A stretch of 64,000 nucleotides of DNA from Karstenula rhodostoma CBS 690.94 (taxonomy: Eukaryota > Ascomycota > Dothideomycetes > Pleosporales > Didymosphaeriaceae): positions 281,599 to 345,598 of the forward strand of contig MU001493.1 of assembly GCA_010093485.1 (NCBI GenBank), given 5' to 3'. Of this stretch, positions 12,570 through 23,681 are shown piece after piece. Within the stretch, counting starts at the first letter, position 1. Every line of letters starts with the position of its first letter. A program made the translations under genes and the position numbers. The notes beneath the pieces are model-generated. The model made no database searches and was not told the origin of the DNA. It worked only from the letters and a program-made list of their open reading frames with translations.

Positions 12570-13217
12570 GTTGAGGGAATTGCGATGGAGATTGGCTGAT
12601 TGCGTATCAGAGAATGAAGCAGAAAGAGCGAGGTTTGGAGTTGGGGAGCGGTGAGGAGAAGGAGAAGGGAAAACAGGAAGTGGGAGTGCAATCTTAAAAG
12701 GCACGCTGCGTTTGCTCCGACGGAAGCCGCTCCCTCCCACCCGAGGAAGATGACGGTGAAGATGAACGGTATAGACGTATCAGCATTCGGAAACAAGGTT
12801 CGTGCAGGGACACGTGGGTCCTGCAGCAGAGGGCCGCCGACAACATTATGGACGCACATATACACGCAACATTGCCGTGTCACTGATAGCAGACACATGG
12901 CCGCTGGAAGGTGAAGAGGGCATCGCCCCTCCTAGGGTAACACAGTCATCTCAGCCCTTCAACAAGGCCAGGTTAATTTCTTTCTGTTTACTTCGTTTCA
13001 TTTCGGCGGTTTCTGATTCAGCTTGGCTGGTTGCTCGACGGTGGGGCGCGCCTGCTGCATTCACCGGGGGCAACGCGGCTCTTGCCTTTTGTGGTTGACA
13101 AACGAGCACCCACACAGAAACACAAAAAGCCGCTCACTGCTTCTTGCCTCAGTATCTTGCACACCATCCAGATACCTTCAATCCTTCTTTCCTGGGACCC
13201 TTCGGCATCTGATCAAC
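12570..13217. promoter_or_regulatory. shared divergent promoter of two secreted Cys-rich genes
   Basis: About 650 bp separates the two head-to-head start codons, so this must hold both promoters. No gene is supported inside it. Coordinated expression of the pair is an inference from the arrangement only. Confidence 0.5.
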
Positions 13218-14327
13218 ATGAAGCTCTTCCAGCTTGTGGCAGCTCTCGCTGTAACCGCTCTCACAGCGGCCACTTCCCTCGGTGCTGGAGTTGAGGCCCC
13301 CGCCCGTCGTGCCTCCCTTGCCCGTAATGAGGTCAACGGTAAGTTTCCCCTCGTCATTGCTCCTTCCCGGCTTGCCAGGTGGCTGTCACGCGGTACACCG
13401 GGAGTACTCCAGTGTTCGGGCGATGCGCACGCCACGTGCCCTTCGATGTTGCACTGGTACCTAGGTACAGGGCCGCTTGGGGACTCAAGCCCGGCTCTTG
13501 GGAACACTTGACCAACTGTTCGAGCTGTAGTACCACGGTGTACCTTTTCTAGCCTACCATGGTGGGATTGTTGACTGACGGGGCGCACCTTAGACCTTTC
13601 CTCACGCGACCTCAAGCATGTCCCCGGAGACGTCTCACACTACTCGCAAATCCTCGACTACTACAAGGAAGCACTCGGCCGCCGCGACGAGGACCGTCAG
13701 AGGGGCTGCAGCTCATGCGCCGACTGGATCAAGCAGTGCAAGAAGACCCAGTGCGCCCGCCCATGGGCTCCAGAGTGTCAATGGGACTGCCAAAACAAGC
13801 TTTGCAAAGATGGACCCTCCGAGTGTCACAAAGGTGGTGCTTGTGTGCCGAAATACTGCGGCGCTCAAGCAAACGAGCCCACGTCTTCTGGTTCCTCCGA
13901 AGCTCTTCTCGTTCGTCAGGACGATGTACACAAGACCGATACAGAATCGAAGGCGGCATGCGGCTTATGCGACGACTGGATGAAAGGTTGCAAGAAACAG
14001 TGCACCCGCCCATGGACTCCAGAGTGTAGATGGCACTGTCTGATCAACCTTTGCCACTTCGGGCCATCCGAATGTCATGCAGGTGGTTCTTGCGGTCTAC
14101 AGTCTCGCTGTGATGTTGGGCTTGTGGGTGTCACAACCTCTGGCTCTTCCACTGCTCCTCAAGCCCGGGACAATGGTGATGGTTGGGACAAGGAAGAATG
14201 CGACGAGTATGTTACTGGATGCGTTAACGCGTTCTGCCGCAACCCTCTTCACAACGGGCCCAACTGTGTGCAAGTCTGTCACAGCGCACTCTGCCAGACC
14301 CAGCCTGCATGCTGTAAGGCTGCTTAA
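13218..14327 (+). CDS. secreted protein with tandem Cys-rich modules
   Basis: Two exons (13218-13338, 13594-14327) give 284 residues. A signal peptide (MKLFQLVAALAVTALTAA) is followed by a propeptide-like stretch with dibasic sites (residues around PARRAS and LGRRDE) that a Kex2-type protease could cut. Then come three cysteine modules: C79-C129 and C163-C213 are clear repeats (C-x2-C-x6-C-x3/4-C-x7-C-x3-C-x4-C-x6-C-x5-C, sharing RPW-PEC and GPSECH-GG), and C243-C281 is a diverged third copy. Acidic, serine-rich linkers separate them. No enzyme motif is visible. The 255-nt intron is longer than its neighbours but has a GTAAGT donor and restores the frame exactly. A secreted effector-like or antimicrobial-like role is possible but unproven. 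Confidence 0.82.
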
Positions 14328-15601
14328 TGCTGATCGGGCGAACAACTGGAAAGATCTTTGAGGTGGAACTTTGTGGATAGTTTCTCGTCGTGGGTTAGTG
14401 TTACAACTTAGGACACATCCACAACTTAAAAGTACCTACATTGGCGATGATTGTGAATGAATGAATTGCTGCAGTTGACCCGTGACTAAAATCGACAAAG
14501 TAATTTCCTGTCTCAATACCAGATCTTCAAGTGACAGAATATTGCGAACGTGCTGTGTCTGATTGGGAGGAACACGATGATACAGGACAGGCCGAGGGTT
14601 TGAATACAGTCGGTTTTTCCATGGTAACACCCTGTACCCATACTTTATTGTAGGGCCATCTAATCTGATCGCTTGTGAACGCTCCTTATGCAGAGTGGAG
14701 GTAGTATAGCGCTCGTCTATTGGTGAGACATGACGCGTATCCGCTACAAGGGCTGGTGATAAGCAGAAGTGCGTCATATCCGACGTCAAAGGATTGCACA
14801 ACGGACTCTCGCGAGAAGCCACTTTGCCGATCAAGCATCATCATGAGCTATCTGCTGCAAGGGACGGTCGGAGAACCCCGCGGGAGCTCTCAGGTGTGCT
14901 GTTGAGGCTTCAAAGAGGTTGAACATCTACTCACTGATCTGAAAATTACATCTCCTGGAGACGCAGAGCCTCGGAGACCATGGCTTCCCTCCTGCCTGAC
15001 ATCAGGAGTCGTGCAGGGGGTCTCCTTCTGTGATCGCCCCTGCATTCGCGAAGGACCCTCTCAAAGATCCAGCCCTCAAAGACCCCGATTTATGCGCCCC
15101 CCCTCGGCAAAACTCATCTAAGATTCACTACAACCGACGATTATCCAATACAATCATCGCTGCTACTGCCTAGTGTGGTTAATCTTCTGCCATACACAGC
15201 TAGTGAGTCCCCGCATGGCTGGACCCTCGTTGGTTCGTACGTCACCGCCAAGCAATGCCATCATACTTGTTGGTGACAACCTTCAAATAGTCTACAAGGA
15301 AGCTATCACGAGCGGGCGCATGTAGTCTACTAACGGTTCGACAAATATTTCGTTTCTTTTGTTGTAAGTACGTTTGCGGATGCTTGCATGAACCGGACGG
15401 GGCTTGCACGCGACCAAGCATGTCGGCCGAGCAGTTGCTAATGCTGCAACAGGAAAACCACCTATTTCCGTCCCAACAATCAAGTTCATCTCAAGCTGTG
15501 GCATTAGCGCTCGGTAAACACTCTCGACCGTCGGACTGTATTCCCACCCACCAATCCCGCGACCTCAACCCCGCACGAAGTCACCCCATCTCACCACCGG
15601 A
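14328..15601. other. intergenic region, no gene seen
   Basis: About 1.27 kb. Short frames on both strands lack start context, splice partners or recognisable motifs. Nothing is supported beyond the 5' flank of the next gene. Confidence 0.45.
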
Positions 15602-16252
15602 ATGGGCGACTCTACCCAGCGCATCCTTATGCCTCCTAGCCAGACCTCCTTCAGCTCACCTACTCCCTCTGGTCTCACACCCAATACTCGCTCAGAAGCG
15701 GAATCCGCATTCAATCTCAACGCAATGACGCAAACCGACTCCGCAGCTCCAGCAGACGACGGCTTGTCTGAGGCGCAGAGGGCGTACAGGCAACCGGGTG
15801 GTCCGATCAGGGCCAGCAGCATGAACTACGAGAAGGCAATGAGAGAGGTCAAGGGCCAGAACTCTGCATCGTGAGTTGCCTCTACATTCATACCACCAAG
15901 ATTTTGGACACGGTACACCCGCGAGAATCACTGCTAATGCAGACACTGTAGATCCGACCTCCCCGATGAGACCACAGCCTCCGAAGATATTACTGGCGTC
16001 GCCCCAGTGCAGTCACCCGTCAACGGCATTGCTTTCCCGCCGCCCGGCAAGGGCGTCGTGCCCTCGTACGAAGGCATCGGCAGCGGACAGGCCGAGGTGG
16101 TGAAGAAGGCGCGTAACAGGGGCCTTAGCCTTGGTCGATTGGGCAGGGCTCCGAGCTGGAATGAGCAGGACATGAAGCATGTGCTGCAGGGGCGCTTGTT
16201 TGAGCAGGTTGACAGTGCCTCTGGATACGATTCCAGCAAAGAGGAAAAGTAG
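15602..16252 (+). CDS. hypothetical disordered protein
   Basis: Two exons (15602-15870, 15952-16252) join at a GTGAGT...TAG intron to 189 residues. The sequence is hydrophilic and rich in Ser, Pro, Thr and Gly, with motif-like blocks SEAQRAYRQPGGPIRASS, AFPPPGKGVVPSYEG and WNEQDMKHVLQGRLFE, which look like conserved short elements in an otherwise disordered protein. No membrane segment, signal peptide or catalytic motif is seen. The spliced frame is continuous and the intron is well formed, so a real gene is likely. I cannot assign a function. Confidence 0.72.
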
Positions 16253-18068
16253 GGGGTGCATGTGACATTGCTGGTCTTGGGCAGATGGCGAGGACCGGCG
16301 TACGAATTATGATGGCATAACGTACACGGCGTTTTGGAAGTGGGAAAAGGACACCGGTCACTTCTTACGAAATCACGGGTCGCCAAATGCAATCAGTATA
16401 CTTTCACCAGTGCTTGGGTATCGTTTGATCAACCTCCGTCGAACCGCCTTACCCCCTGCTATTCCGCTCCAAACCACACCCCGAAAGCCCCCCTTTTCAA
16501 TCCCCCTCCCCTTCGCCCTCAACAACCTACTCCACACACCTTCCACCTTTGATCCCTTTCCCCTCACCATCTTCGCGAACCCCTCCCTCCTCTCCCCATA
16601 CACAATCATCACCCCACTCCCCACCACCCTCGCCGCCACCCACAGGATAGTTATCCTCACCCCCGGATCACCGCCATACCCCACAGCCCCGTGTATACCC
16701 TCGGATATCTCACCGACCCGCAAGCCGTGATCGCCTCCTCCATCTCACGCTCCCTATTCGCATCCGGCTACGCGCTCCCATCCAACTCCAACCCCAGCGC
16801 ATCCCCTAAGAGCATCCTTCCATCCCGCCCCACAAGCCCTGTCCTCGACGTGCAGCTCACACCACCGCGGGACACGCATCCGGCCGTGTACCCGCAGGGA
16901 CTTTTTCCTGCGCTCGGAGCCGAGGTGTTTGGTCGCTGAGATGACGATCGCGTAGCTTCGCTCGAGGACTTACCTATCGGCACTAACGTTACCTCACTCA
17001 TTTCTTGGTCTGGACGCGCGTCCTGTGGAAAAGAAAGGAAAGGAAAGGGGAAGCACACGCACCACCTGCCACGATTTCACAAGTAACCCCCCACAGTCCT
17101 CCGCCGTTATCGAGGTAGTAGTAGCCGTATCCGTACGAACAAAACAACCAAACACACCGACACATACCCCCAAGCGCTCCCCCCCCCCCAACATCCAGCC
17201 ACACGGGTGCACGACGAAGACACGACCCACCGCCGCCGTGTCAATTCCACCTCTCCCGGCGAGCTGAGAATACCCAGACCACCCCACCCCCTAGGTACCA
17301 ACAATCCCGACATGCTGAACGCACCTTCACCACAACCCACTATGCGCGCACGAAGTGCGTCGACGAGGGAGAGGCGGTCGGGCGTGGTGAATGCGGTGTA
17401 GAAGTGTGGTCAGGGTGTAGGAGTCGATGGACACTAAGTCGCATGTGTAGGGAGATGGATGGAACGGAGTGAGCTGTCAGTGTGAAGTTATACATATTTT
17501 AGTGATTTCTGCAGGGACGTGCGGTTGCGCTGTGTAGCGTAGCTGTGATTTGGTGAGAGGGAGATATGATTCAAGGAGTTGAGTGCCGAGGATGTGTATC
17601 TTCAGCTTCAGGCGGTTTCTTGGTGCGTGCATGGATGGTGGCACCTTTCAAAGTCCAGATGTCAAGGAGGCGGTTCGTCTGAGCGCTCGTGGTCACAGAG
17701 CAGTCGATACGTCAAGAGCGCCTCCATTCCATGGCTCCAGCACCGCACGCAGTTGCTTAGTACACCGCGCAATATCTCGTAACTGGTCGCGGCGCGCAAA
17801 GGTCGGATCATGCGTACGACGGAAGCTCGTGGATGGGAACGGATACATTATACAGCGCACCTGGATTGCCTACACATAATATACATCTTTTCGCCGGAGC
17901 AGAGTAGTCACCGTCCAAAATGCAAATGCAACCAATTGTATCCTCGCTCCCCCATGCTTGCCTTTCAAGCCTTCTATAGTACAGCTGTCGGTTCTTTCCC
18001 GCTTATCTTTACATGCCGTTGCATGCCCTTCTCGTATAGCTCGAACCTCCATTCTCTTTTTGTGACCT
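16253..18068. other. unresolved region with weak overlapping frames
   Basis: About 1.8 kb. On the plus strand two C-rich frames (16410-16730 and 16691-16939) look somewhat protein-like but lie in different phases with no acceptable intron between them. A minus-strand frame (16373-16723) overlaps them. A small spliced gene could exist here, but I cannot build one. A C homopolymer (about 17170-17178) may carry a sequencing length error. Confidence 0.3.
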
Positions 18069-19121
18069 TTACTTCTTCTCTACGTTGGCATCGGACGCGT
18101 CATGCGCCGCTCTCGGAACCAGCTGCTCGCTTTCGCTGGTGGGCTCATGGTCCCGCTTCACCTGCTCCGCCGTCTTGCTCGCGCGGTCTGTTGCGCTGCT
18201 CGGTCGGTAGTCTTCGGGTACGAGGCTGGAATCATTCTTTGCTGGGGAAGTAGAGCTGAGAGGCCCGGAGATGGACTGCGCATCAGGGCGGTTAGCGTCC
18301 GCGACAGTAGTTGCAGGCGCTCCTTCTGCCGACAGGTCGTCCTCGTCATCGTCGGCATCGGCCTCGAGCTCTGAGCCGTACACTTCGGGGTACTTGCGGA
18401 AGCAGCCTTGCATGTCCCTGCTCGCTGTCAGCACTGTTCTCTCGCTTTGGGGTATCGAGGGCGCCTTACTTGAACTTCTCAATGCAGTCCATGCCCTTGG
18501 GCTCCTCGGTGCTGTACACAAAGCAGCTGAAGGCTGCTCTGAACTCTTCGCCACACGGCCCGTCAGCCATGCCGCCCAAGCACGGGCAGTCCCAGTTGAT
18601 CTCGCCAGTCTCGGGGTTGAAGGCACCCTGCTGCCCTGCCTCCTCCTCCAGCTCTTCTACGCTCCCCGCTGTGGCGACCGTTTCGTTCGCATCGGCGGCA
18701 ACCTGCTTCTGTTGCTGTGCCTGCTGCTGCGCAGCCAATTGCGCTTCGATAGCCTCCCGCTCTGCCTTGCGCTTGAGGCGGGCTGCGGATACGTCGTCGA
18801 TGGTGGGAAGTTGCTCGGTCTCTTCGTCTGCGATAGGAAGAGCTGCTACGGCACCTGCAGTGGGTTGGTTAGCATTGCAACTCATGTTGCTATTCATCCT
18901 CTCATGCAGCACTTACGTCTCGGTTCCTCGGCCCAGACATCCGCAGTGCTGTAGTAGTATATTATCGCGCCAGCGGCACCAACGCGCGCAAACAAGCTCT
19001 TCCAACTTCTTGACTTTTGCGCCGGAGGCGCTGTGGAAATAAATCGTCGCACGGGCGCGGCGGCGCGAGGGATGGCACGCGCCGCATTGGAGGCAATTAA
19101 TCGGGTTGCAGGTCGGAACAT
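18069..19121 (-). CDS. MIA40: Mitochondrial intermembrane-space import oxidoreductase Mia40
   Basis: Three exons on the minus strand (19121-18917, 18854-18470, 18417-18069) give 312 residues. The N-terminus is a basic mitochondrial presequence, followed by a hydrophobic anchor near residues 46-58 ([13 protein letters not shown]). A long Gln/Ala/Glu-rich spacer leads to the redox-active CPC at residues 158-160. The twin CX9C core follows ([12 protein letters not shown] and CIEKFKDMQGCF), the second half of it split by the last intron. This is the defining architecture of fungal Mia40, which oxidises and traps small Cys-motif proteins in the intermembrane space with Erv1. The C-terminal ~130 residues are acidic and disordered. 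A further in-frame start upstream at 19208 is less likely because it would place a second hydrophobic run before the presequence. Confidence 0.96.
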
Positions 19122-19910
19122 TTTGCTGAACAGAAAGAAAAGAAGAAAGAAGATGAAGAAGGGAAGCTGGGGTCGCTGGCGTGGAGATCTCGTCCGCTCA
19201 GTCGTCAAAGTTCATCATTGGGTTGGCGAGGCTCGGACCTGCATTTCTAAGCGGGAGCTTGACCAAAATGGAAAGCACAACTGGACAACGTCTGCCGCCT
19301 TCGCCCGCCACTAGAACCCACGGATCGAACACGAAGCACGTGACAGTCACTGCAAGACGTCGTGAAATGAACTAGAATGCCAATCTCTTGGATTCTTCCC
19401 ACCATGCTATGTCATCCCCATCAAAACCCTCAAGGGTATAATAAAAGCTACAAAGACGCGCTCAACGCAAAAGGGAACCCTCCCCCTCTTAGTTCCAGCA
19501 AGATCCAGAAAGGGGCAAAAGAAACCTTATCATACACAAAAAAAGAAGTGGCATCATCCCTACTACCTTTCCAAAAACACGACTGCCGAACTCGGAGTAA
19601 TCATGGGGAATGCGAGAATGGTAAAGTTTTGTTCATGGCATCGTGCGTCCGGTGGAATCAATGACCGCGCCGACGCTCTCATAGCTCAATTTGTGTACGC
19701 CCATGCAGGTTCTGCGCATATGCAAAGAATGGAAGAAGGCGGGGTCCAGCTGTCGCCAACCTGGACCAGGGGAAAAAGTTCATCGACCGTAGCCTGACCC
19801 GCCATTGTTCATCATGGCATTACAAGTGGTTTCAAGATGCGCAAGCGCAGTTGTATCGCTGACGGCATTCATATGTCTGGAAGAGATCGAGGGAGCGATC
19901 GCCAGTCATG
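19122..19910. other. intergenic region, no gene seen
   Basis: About 790 bp between the MIA40 start and the 3' end of the LIM-RhoGAP gene. Only short frames without motifs are present, so it is read as promoter plus 3' flank. Confidence 0.45.
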
Positions 19911-22900
19911 CTACTCCTCATCAAAAAATACGTCCTTGTGGTCTTCGAGAAGCGTTTGGACGGCGTTTCGTTGTGCTTGCATGTCGGTCAACTCTCGGTT
20001 TATATCCGTCGGACGCATAATCGTCGGGGCAAAAACCACAGCCAGGTTGAGCGGTGTCATCTATGGCACGTTAGCATGATCGCAGTAGGGAATGGCATGG
20101 GTCACTTACAAGATTGTCGTTGGAATGTTGAATGACGCGAGCCAGATGAAAGATCAAGAATTGGAGTGTGTCGTAGTGTGGTCGTGGAATCTCGTTCAAG
20201 ACAGCACGCAAGGCCCTGGCACGTTGGTCTGGGCTTTCAAGCACACCTGCATCCAGGAACTGGTCGTAGTGGGTATACGTGATGAGAGGGGTCGGCAGAC
20301 GGCGGAGGTAGTTCTTCAGGGTTGAGGTGACGGCGTGAATGTCTAGGTCGGGGTCTGAGATGTCAAACTCGTCAGTACCTTCGAATCCGGCCTTCACTTG
20401 ATTGACCTGGGAGGAACCTCCGCTTTTGCGGTAGATGCCCTCAACATCCATTCCTCGCGTTTCTACCTCTTCGATGCAACGGCTGACGATTGCAGGAAGC
20501 ATTCTCTTTTCGTATTCGCAACGGGCGACCAGATCCGACCCGAACAGAACCGAAGCGTCGACCTGCTGCGTGCTGCCGTTCTCGTGTAGCATTGGCCTGG
20601 GCTTGTCCCTTGGATTGTTGGTAGGACCCTTGCCGCCAAACCAGCCTCGCGGTGGAACCTCCTCTCGGCTCCTAAGGGAGCTGTTCATTGTCGACATTGA
20701 CGTCATTGACGCAAAGTCTGGTTGCGTGTGTGTAGACCCATACGGAGTGCCAATGACTTTGATGTTCATCTCGTCCGCTGGCTTCGATTCGGTCGGACCG
20801 AATGCTCCTTTGAAACCTTTCGTGACATTCTTCGTGATTGCCTGGCCACCCTTCTTCCAGTTGGAGAACTTGGTGGCCTTGCCGGTTTTGCGGATGTTGA
20901 CGACCTGTGGTTGCGCCAGCGTGGCTTCGGAATCTGCCTCGTGCAGATTGGAATACGAATGCTCATGGATGACCTCACGGGCGTCGACGGAGATATCAGA
21001 CTTCCCACCCTTGTGGTTGGTACTATAAATACCTAGGCCACTTGCCGGCGACCGTGCAGCTTCAATCGATTGATTACCGAGATGCTGCTTGTTGGTCTTG
21101 AGTGTCGACTGGATCGACTCAATGAGGTTTTGGTTCATGTCGGCAAGCTTCTTGTTTTGCGCACTCAAAGACTCGTACTCTTGGAACCCTTTGTCCTTCA
21201 TCTGAATCAAATTGGATATCTCATCCGTGAGGGCCGTGCGCTTGGAAATGAGCTCTTCGATCTGGCTGCCGAGCTGGTCTTTCAATTTCTGTAGCGAATT
21301 TGCGAAGTCTCGCAGAATGTCCGACTTCAGCTGGTTTATGTCCATGGTGGATCCGCTGTTCTCCTTGGCTTTCTTGAGGTGCTCGGTCATAATCTCCAGC
21401 TCGCGAATGACCATCTCACGCTGGGTGTCAAGAACGGCCATTGTGTTTCGTTTTTCTCTCAGCATTGTGTTGGCTTGTCTGATGTCGGCAGCGCTGTGCA
21501 CGGTCTCCTGCAAGCCGTTCTTCTCGGCCTCGAGTTCAGCGATCCTTTGTTGTGCGCGACGAAGCTCATTCCTTAGGTTCACAGCCTCTTCATTGGAGTT
21601 TGGCGACGCAATGGTCGGGCTGCTGATGTCTATGGAGCCATTGGTGGGCCATTTCTTGTGTCCATGACCACGAGAGGTTATCGAACCGCGGTCGCTGTGA
21701 CTCCGGCCGTGACCTTTCATCGCGTTGGAAACTTTTCTCAACATACCAGCTTCTTTTTCATGACCTTCCTGGCTCGAAAGCAAACGCGCAAAATCCTCGT
21801 CCATGGAGAAGTCCCCCTGTGCGCTGTAGCGAGGCAAGCCACCATTAGAGTACACCGTGTTGGATCCATCGCTCTGCAAAGTACTAACAGATTCGGATGT
21901 CCTGTGGTTTTGAGGCGCCGCTGGAGGCTGCGGCGGTGCGCGCGGAGACACAAAGGTATCGGTAGAAGGCGGGGGGCGTCTCCCGGGCGCGCGCTGAGGT
22001 GGTACTGGCGGGTCCATCATGTCCCTGTCATTTCCATAAATACCGTTCTGCTGACTGTACGAGGAGGTGGTAGATGGCTTTCGGTCGGACTGCGTCATCG
22101 TAGGGGTGGTCGGAGAAGCGGCAGAGAACTCTTTTCTCGGCGCTGGAGCAGAAGCCTTCATCGGAGGATTGGCGAGTGAATCGCCGCGTGTTGGCCGCTC
22201 GACTTGCGGTCTTTGTTGGGTTGAACCGAAGGATGAGCTCGATGTCGTGGACGAGTCGTCACGGCTGTTATCCACGGCGGCGGGTGACTTCCCAATCGCC
22301 TCGGTGGGTGGGTTAGCAAGCCTTCCCGCCAGATCTGTGGGTGGGGAACCACGCGAGGGCGAGCGAGCGACGGAATTCTTTCGCGCTTCCGCTCTCTTGC
22401 TCTTGGGTACTTCTTGAAGTTTGAAAGCTTCCGACGACTGCGATGGAGCAGGCGACGCATGTTGGCTTCGAGTTCGGTCGGTAGCAACAGCGGGTGGGTC
22501 GCTCTTGTTGTCCTTGCGCTTTCGAAGCGTGTCCACCAGGTGCTCCGAGGGCTGCCTTCCCTTCTCCTGGTACGCAATATGGGGGCTTGTAGGCTGTCGC
22601 TCTGCGGATGCCGATCGAGACCTGTTCTCCTTGAGCATCTCTCTATGGCCGCCGCCCACGGGACGGTTGAAGTAGTCACGAGCAGCCTTTCCATCGGCCC
22701 CTCTGCTATGTGTAGTGTTGATGGGGGACGGCCCAGGCGCGGGGTTCGGGTCCAATGCGAAGGGAAGCAGGATGCCGTTATCATCGCCATTCTCGGATGC
22801 ATCAGACTGGGTTCTCTCCTGGTACGTGCTCGCAGGCAATGTTGTGTTATCTGAGTGGGAATTGTCAGTACAAGTCTCAGCACGTGAATAGATGCGGTGT

Positions 22901-23681
22901 GAAGTGGGACAACGAAAAAAGCACGTACCCCTACGGACGTCATTCTGCGAAGAGGGTGAAGTTTCACGCCTAAAGTTAGCAGGTGAGGAGTCGTTCCGCC
23001 TAGAGTGCGACGGCCTGGGAGACACGTCAGTGGTGGTGGGCTCGGAGAAGACATCGGAGGGCGTGTCAATGTCAGGGGTGAACTGGGTCGCTGCGCTGGG
23101 CAAGGCGGGCAACGACTTGTCTACTTTTGGTTGCACGGCGGATGAGGGCGGTTTTTTTGTTTTCTTTCGACGGCGTGCCATGAGAGACTCATGACAGGCC
23201 ATGCAAAAGATGCCCTGGGAGGTGCGGGCATATCGCAGGTTCTCGATCTTGCGCTTGCAGTTCCTGCATCGGAAGCAGTTTGCGCAAAAGGCTTGGTCGC
23301 CGGTCAGGATGGCCAAGTCCTCGATCTTGTTGCCGCAGTGGTTGCAGCTGTATGTGCAGTTATTGCAGATGAGCGAGCCGTCGCCGAGGAGCAGCAGGTT
23401 CGCGTCCGAGTCGAGCAGCGTGCCGCAGGTGTTGCAGCGGAAGCAATCGATGTGCCATCGGTTTCCGGCTGTCGCACGTCAGTTCCTGTAGCGTGGCAGG
23501 GGCGAGGGCCGGGTGCATACCTAACTCGAATGCCTTGCCTTCCTCGAGGATCTGCGTGGCGGTTAGCCGGCGGCGACGAGGCAGTGATAGGTCTTGTTCT
23601 CACCTCGCCGCATCCCTTGCACGGATAGACGACATCATCCTGGTCGAGCGGCGACTCTGGATAGCCTCCGGGCGACTCCAT
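19911..23681 (-). CDS. LIM-domain Rho GTPase-activating protein (Rga1/Rga2-like)
   Basis: Five exons on the minus strand (23681-23604, 23551-23521, 23468-22929, 22850-20110, 20060-19911) encode 1179 residues. Two LIM zinc-binding domains occupy about residues 19-140, starting CKGCGE and continuing WHIDCFRCNTCG, CNNCGNKI and CANCFRCRNCKRKI. A long Ser/Pro-rich disordered region follows, then a coiled coil (NELRRAQQRIAELEAEK onward), and a C-terminal RhoGAP domain with the arginine finger R1024 in GIYRKSGG and the conserved end of the fold in the last exon (TPLNLAVVFAPTIMRP). This matches the yeast Rga1/Rga2 layout, which switches off Cdc42/Rho GTPases in polarity control. The 31-nt second exon is needed to complete the first LIM domain. 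The small 78-nt intron inside exon 3/4 can also be read through in frame. Confidence 0.93.

Noticed and set aside
21658..22179. Plus-strand frames of 150-200 codons at 20.4-23.6 kb
   Set aside because: They are antisense to the LIM-RhoGAP exons, whose minus-strand frame has clear domains and splice sites.
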